This document shows, piece by piece, positions 22,601 to 24,820 of a stretch of 24,820 bases of DNA. The notes under the pieces were generated by a model. The model had not been told where the DNA came from. It did not search any database and saw only the letters and a list, made by a program, of their open reading frames with translations. A program made the position numbers and the translations under genes. Position 1 is the first letter of the stretch; the number at the start of each line of letters is the position of its first letter. Where the stretch lies: NCBI GenBank assembly GCA_030681635.1, contig JAUXRT010000178.1, forward strand, positions 1-24,820. The letters run 5' to 3'. This stretch comes from Reyranella sp. Lineage in GTDB: Bacteria; Pseudomonadota; Alphaproteobacteria; Reyranellales; Reyranellaceae.

Positions 22601-23722
22601 CTAGGAACGGCTGTACTTTTGGCCAAATGCTCGCCACCCGGCCCTTAACCGCTCAATCAGCGTAAACGCGCGGAGGGGCTCCGCCGGCGAGTTCTGGCCA
22701 CGCCGAGGGTAGAAGTAGGGCGAATCAGACTCGAATTCCTTCATGTAGTCTTTGTAGGTCAGCTTCTCGGAGCGGTCGCCCTGTGTCTGGAAGGCCAGCA
22801 GATCGAGTGCCAGGTCCACGTCGACCAGCGTGCGGAAGCGGTCTCGGAACAAAATCATCAATTCGGCGGCGGAGTCCGGCTGATCGCAAATCGAGAATAT
22901 CACGGCGAGCTTGGCCAACTTCTCATCCGACATTGAAAGGGCGGCAGCCTGGTCGTCCTCCGAAGCCAGATCCAGGACGTAGTACGCGTCGGCCTGAAAC
23001 ACGCGTCCTGTATGTGTTTGAGCAGCTACTGTGTTGACATATGGCGCCGGCAGCGGGCTCATCGAATAGCTCCGCGGCTCCAGGCCGACGAGGGTAAAGC
23101 CTTTGCTGCGCATGAGGCGATCGGTGTTGTGGAATGTCGCTTCTGTCGGGGCTGTGCCGCCGAAGAGGTTGACCTCGAGCTTCGTGCCGAGAACTTTCCA
23201 CTCTGCCAGTTTGTTCGCAATGGCCGTCAGAACCTCGAAGTCGGCGTTGTCGATGTCGATTTTGATGAAGTCGACATCGTCCCATTTCAGCTCAGCGAGC
23301 GCCATCTCCACGCTGATCGGCTGAGCTTCGTTTGCAAGTTCGGTTCGTGCCCATTCGTTGAACAGGAGTTTGTCTTCCGAGGATCCCTTATCGATCGTTT
23401 CGTCGAGCAAGCGAACGGTGCGGTGAGCGCTGGTCCGCGCGAAAGGATGACGAGTGCTGAATGGCTTCCCGACGAATTCGGGGTAGGCCGGATGGTGGGG
23501 CAGCATGCGAACGAAGGCCGCGCGATAGTGTACATCGGGATGCTGTTCCAGGCCGACCAGGCGGCGGCACTCCGAGGCGCTGGCATCTATGCCCAGCGCC
23601 CGCAATCGGTCACCGAAGACGCGCCAGGCGGGATCGATGCCACCGGAACAGCCGAGATCGAGCAAGGTGAACTGTTCGCGTTGCAATGCGGCTGCTACAA
23701 TCTTCGCGAACTCTGCCGTCAT
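22601..23722 (-). CDS. FkbM family methyltransferase (second copy)
   Basis: The 373-residue protein has a SAM-binding start FTLLDLGCSGGIDPAW near the N-terminus and the FkbM block DDVDFIKIDIDNADFEVLTAIANKLAEWKVLGTKLEVNLFG in the middle. A C-terminal extension of more than 100 residues beyond the methyltransferase core is absent from the other FkbM protein in the window. The two copies share little beyond the motifs, so they are not recent duplicates. Methylation of a glycan hydroxyl is the most likely role from context. ATG 23722 is preferred (AAGGA about 11 bases upstream); in-frame starts further upstream, for example TTG 23830, would add non-homologous sequence. It is transcribed toward the glycosyltransferase-like gene and divergently from the second E1 alpha. 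Confidence 0.85.
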   Translation of the reverse strand: MTAEFAKIVAAALQREQFTLLDLGCSGGIDPAWRVFGDRLRALGIDASASECRRLVGLEQHPDVHYRAAFVRMLPHHPAYPEFVGKPFSTRHPFARTSAHRTVRLLDETIDKGSSEDKLLFNEWARTELANEAQPISVEMALAELKWDDVDFIKIDIDNADFEVLTAIANKLAEWKVLGTKLEVNLFGGTAPTEATFHNTDRLMRSKGFTLVGLEPRSYSMSPLPAPYVNTVAAQTHTGRVFQADAYYVLDLASEDDQAAALSMSDEKLAKLAVIFSICDQPDSAAELMILFRDRFRTLVDVDLALDLLAFQTQGDRSEKLTYKDYMKEFESDSPYFYPRRGQNSPAEPLRAFTLIERLRAGWRAFGQKYSRS

Positions 23723-23867
23723 ACAGTTATCTGTCCTTGGCAGTGCGGCCGCATCCATCCACGGCTGCGACCGTCCCCGCCGGTACACGAAGGGTCGCCT
23801 CCTACTAGCCGAGTCGGCAATGGATTCCAATTGGTTGCGGCAAGGCCGCCGCCGAACGCCGGCGCGA

Positions 23868-23896
23868 TTGCCAGTCGGAATGTGTTGCTTTAGTAA
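23868..23896 (+). promoter_or_regulatory. Candidate promoter of the second E1 alpha gene
   Basis: TTGCCA (23868-23873, five of six -35 bases) is followed by 17 bp and TAGTAA (23891-23896, three of six -10 bases). The predicted start is near 23903, about 23 bases before the TTG start codon. The rest of the 203 bp gap (23723-23925) shows only a CCAATTGG palindrome and GC-rich sequence. Confidence 0.3.
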
Positions 23897-23925
23897 CTCC
23901 TCCCGTCACTGGGGAGCGCCAACGC

Positions 23926-24820
23926 TTGCAGACGAATGACCTCTATCGCCGCCTGTTTCGGACGGCGCTCCTGATCCGACTGGTTGAGGAGCGCATTATC
24001 GAGCTCTACCCCTCGGACCGGATCCAGAGTCCGGTGCATTTGTCGATCGGCCAGGAAGCCGTTGCCGTCGGTGTCTGCGACGCGCTGAAGCCGGACGATC
24101 TGGTGTTCGCAACCTATCGGTCGCATGGCTTCTATATCGCCAAGGGTGGTCCGCTCGATGCCATGTTTGCCGAGCTCTATGGGCGTCTGGGCGGCATCTC
24201 CAAGGGCAAGGCTGGCTCCATGCATCTCTCTGCCCCTGAGGTCGGGCTGATGGGCTCGTCGGCCGTCGTGGCCAGCACCATCCCCCATGCCGTGGGAGCC
24301 GCGCTATCGTTCAAGCGCACGGGCAGCCCGCGGGTGGCGGTCGCCGTGTTCGGCGATGGCGCCACCGAAGAGGGCGTCTATCACGAAAGCCTGAATTTCG
24401 CTTCCCTGATGAAGGTTCCGGTGCTCTTCATTTGCGAGGACAACGGGCTTGCCGTCCACAGCTTCCGGCATGTCCGTCAGGCCTACCGGCTGCCCGAACA
24501 TGCCGCGACCTTCGGTATTGAATCGCGCCGGGTCGAGGAGGGCTGGGACGCTTTGGCCGTCCGGCAGGCGACACTGGACGCGCTCGACGTCGTCCGCACA
24601 GGCAAGCCCTTCGTGCTCGAACTCGCCACCGGACGATACAAGGAGCATGTCGGCGTCGGCGACGATTTCCACTTCGGCTATCGCAGTGCCGCCGACATCG
24701 ACGCCTGGAAGGCCCGCGACCCGCTGATCCTGGACAGGAAGCTGGTCGAGGAACTCACGCCCGGGATCGAGCGGGAGATCGCCGCCGCGGTCGAGTTCGC
24801 TGAACGCAGTCCAGCTCCGG
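23926..24820 (+). CDS. TPP-dependent dehydrogenase E1 component, alpha subunit (second copy, 3' end outside window)
   Basis: The frame stays open to the right edge (298 codons seen, no stop). It encodes an E1 alpha paralogue of the gene at 17687: DLYRRLFRTALLIRLVEERI, then SPVHLSIGQEAVAVGVCDAL, TYRSHGFYIAKGG, ISKGKAGSMHLSAPEVG, and the TPP motif GDGATEEGVYHE (from about 143) to CEDNG (about 173). The C-terminal part has YKEHVGVGDDFHFGYRS, parallel to FLEHVGTGEDWHWGYRD in the first copy. No ATG fits the N-terminus. TTG at 23926 (giving MQTNDLYRR) has GGGGAG nine bases upstream and is taken as the start. An E1 beta partner would be expected just beyond the window. The two alpha copies are clearly diverged, suggesting different substrates. 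Confidence 0.88.
   Translation, partial: MQTNDLYRRLFRTALLIRLVEERIIELYPSDRIQSPVHLSIGQEAVAVGVCDALKPDDLVFATYRSHGFYIAKGGPLDAMFAELYGRLGGISKGKAGSMHLSAPEVGLMGSSAVVASTIPHAVGAALSFKRTGSPRVAVAVFGDGATEEGVYHESLNFASLMKVPVLFICEDNGLAVHSFRHVRQAYRLPEHAATFGIESRRVEEGWDALAVRQATLDALDVVRTGKPFVLELATGRYKEHVGVGDDFHFGYRSAADIDAWKARDPLILDRKLVEELTPGIEREIAAAVEFAERSPAP

Noticed and set aside
22593..22609. Possible terminator hairpin CGTTC-N7-GAACG between the glycosyltransferase-like gene and the convergent FkbM gene
   Set aside because: The stem is only 5 bp, and the nearest T run lies several bases further on and is short. It is too weak to list as a terminator.
23827..23834. CCAATTGG palindrome in the gap before the second E1 alpha
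   Set aside because: A single 8 bp palindrome is expected by chance and is not placed at a convincing promoter.

Overview
The window looks like a chromosomal segment of a GC-rich alphaproteobacterium. The main pointer is a MipZ division-site ATPase, a family characteristic of Alphaproteobacteria, together with the gene pairs yicC-gmk and surA-pdxA-rsmA. The style of the genes would fit a Rhodospirillales or Reyranella-like organism, but genus cannot be read from the sequence alone. No tRNA, rRNA, insertion sequence, phage gene or CRISPR array was seen.

Left half (1 to about 12 kb) is housekeeping and general metabolism, very densely packed. It holds the 3' part of a molybdopterin oxidoreductase gene overlapping mipZ. 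These are followed by a convergent MFS transporter, a VWA-domain protein plus acyl-CoA dehydrogenase pair, a convergent short-chain dehydrogenase, yicC-gmk, and a convergent minus-strand run surA-pdxA-rsmA-plsC. Three convergent pairs overlap at their 3' ends (by 86, 4 and 26 bp). The last gene of the minus-strand run, plsC, has a promoter buried in the end of rsmA. A TetR-type palindrome fills that promoter's spacer, and its predicted start point falls on an ATG.

Right half (about 12.1 kb to the end) is a surface-polysaccharide / nucleotide-sugar locus, with visibly lower GC and less biased codon use from about 13 kb onward. The plus strand starts with an FkbM methyltransferase and an AGE-family sugar epimerase. 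A tight minus-strand operon follows in transcription order: GDP-mannose-type 4,6-dehydratase, heptose-phosphate-type GHMP kinase, Nudix hydrolase, RmlC-like epimerase. This set matches the logic of GDP-6-deoxy-heptose synthesis. Divergent from it is a plus-strand operon of thiamine-diphosphate E1 alpha and beta subunits, a short-chain dehydrogenase whose catalytic Tyr is Phe, a strong intrinsic terminator, a methyltransferase and a glycosyltransferase-like protein. A second FkbM methyltransferase runs convergently. A second, diverged E1 alpha gene begins at 23926 and runs off the right edge.

The most interesting system is this right-hand locus. Two alpha-ketoacid-dehydrogenase-type E1 alpha genes and one E1 beta gene lie among sugar genes, with no E2 or E3 gene in the window. 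This suggests that a TPP enzyme has been recruited to build or decorate an unusual, possibly branched-chain or deoxy-heptose, sugar. That function is an inference; the gene families themselves are clear.
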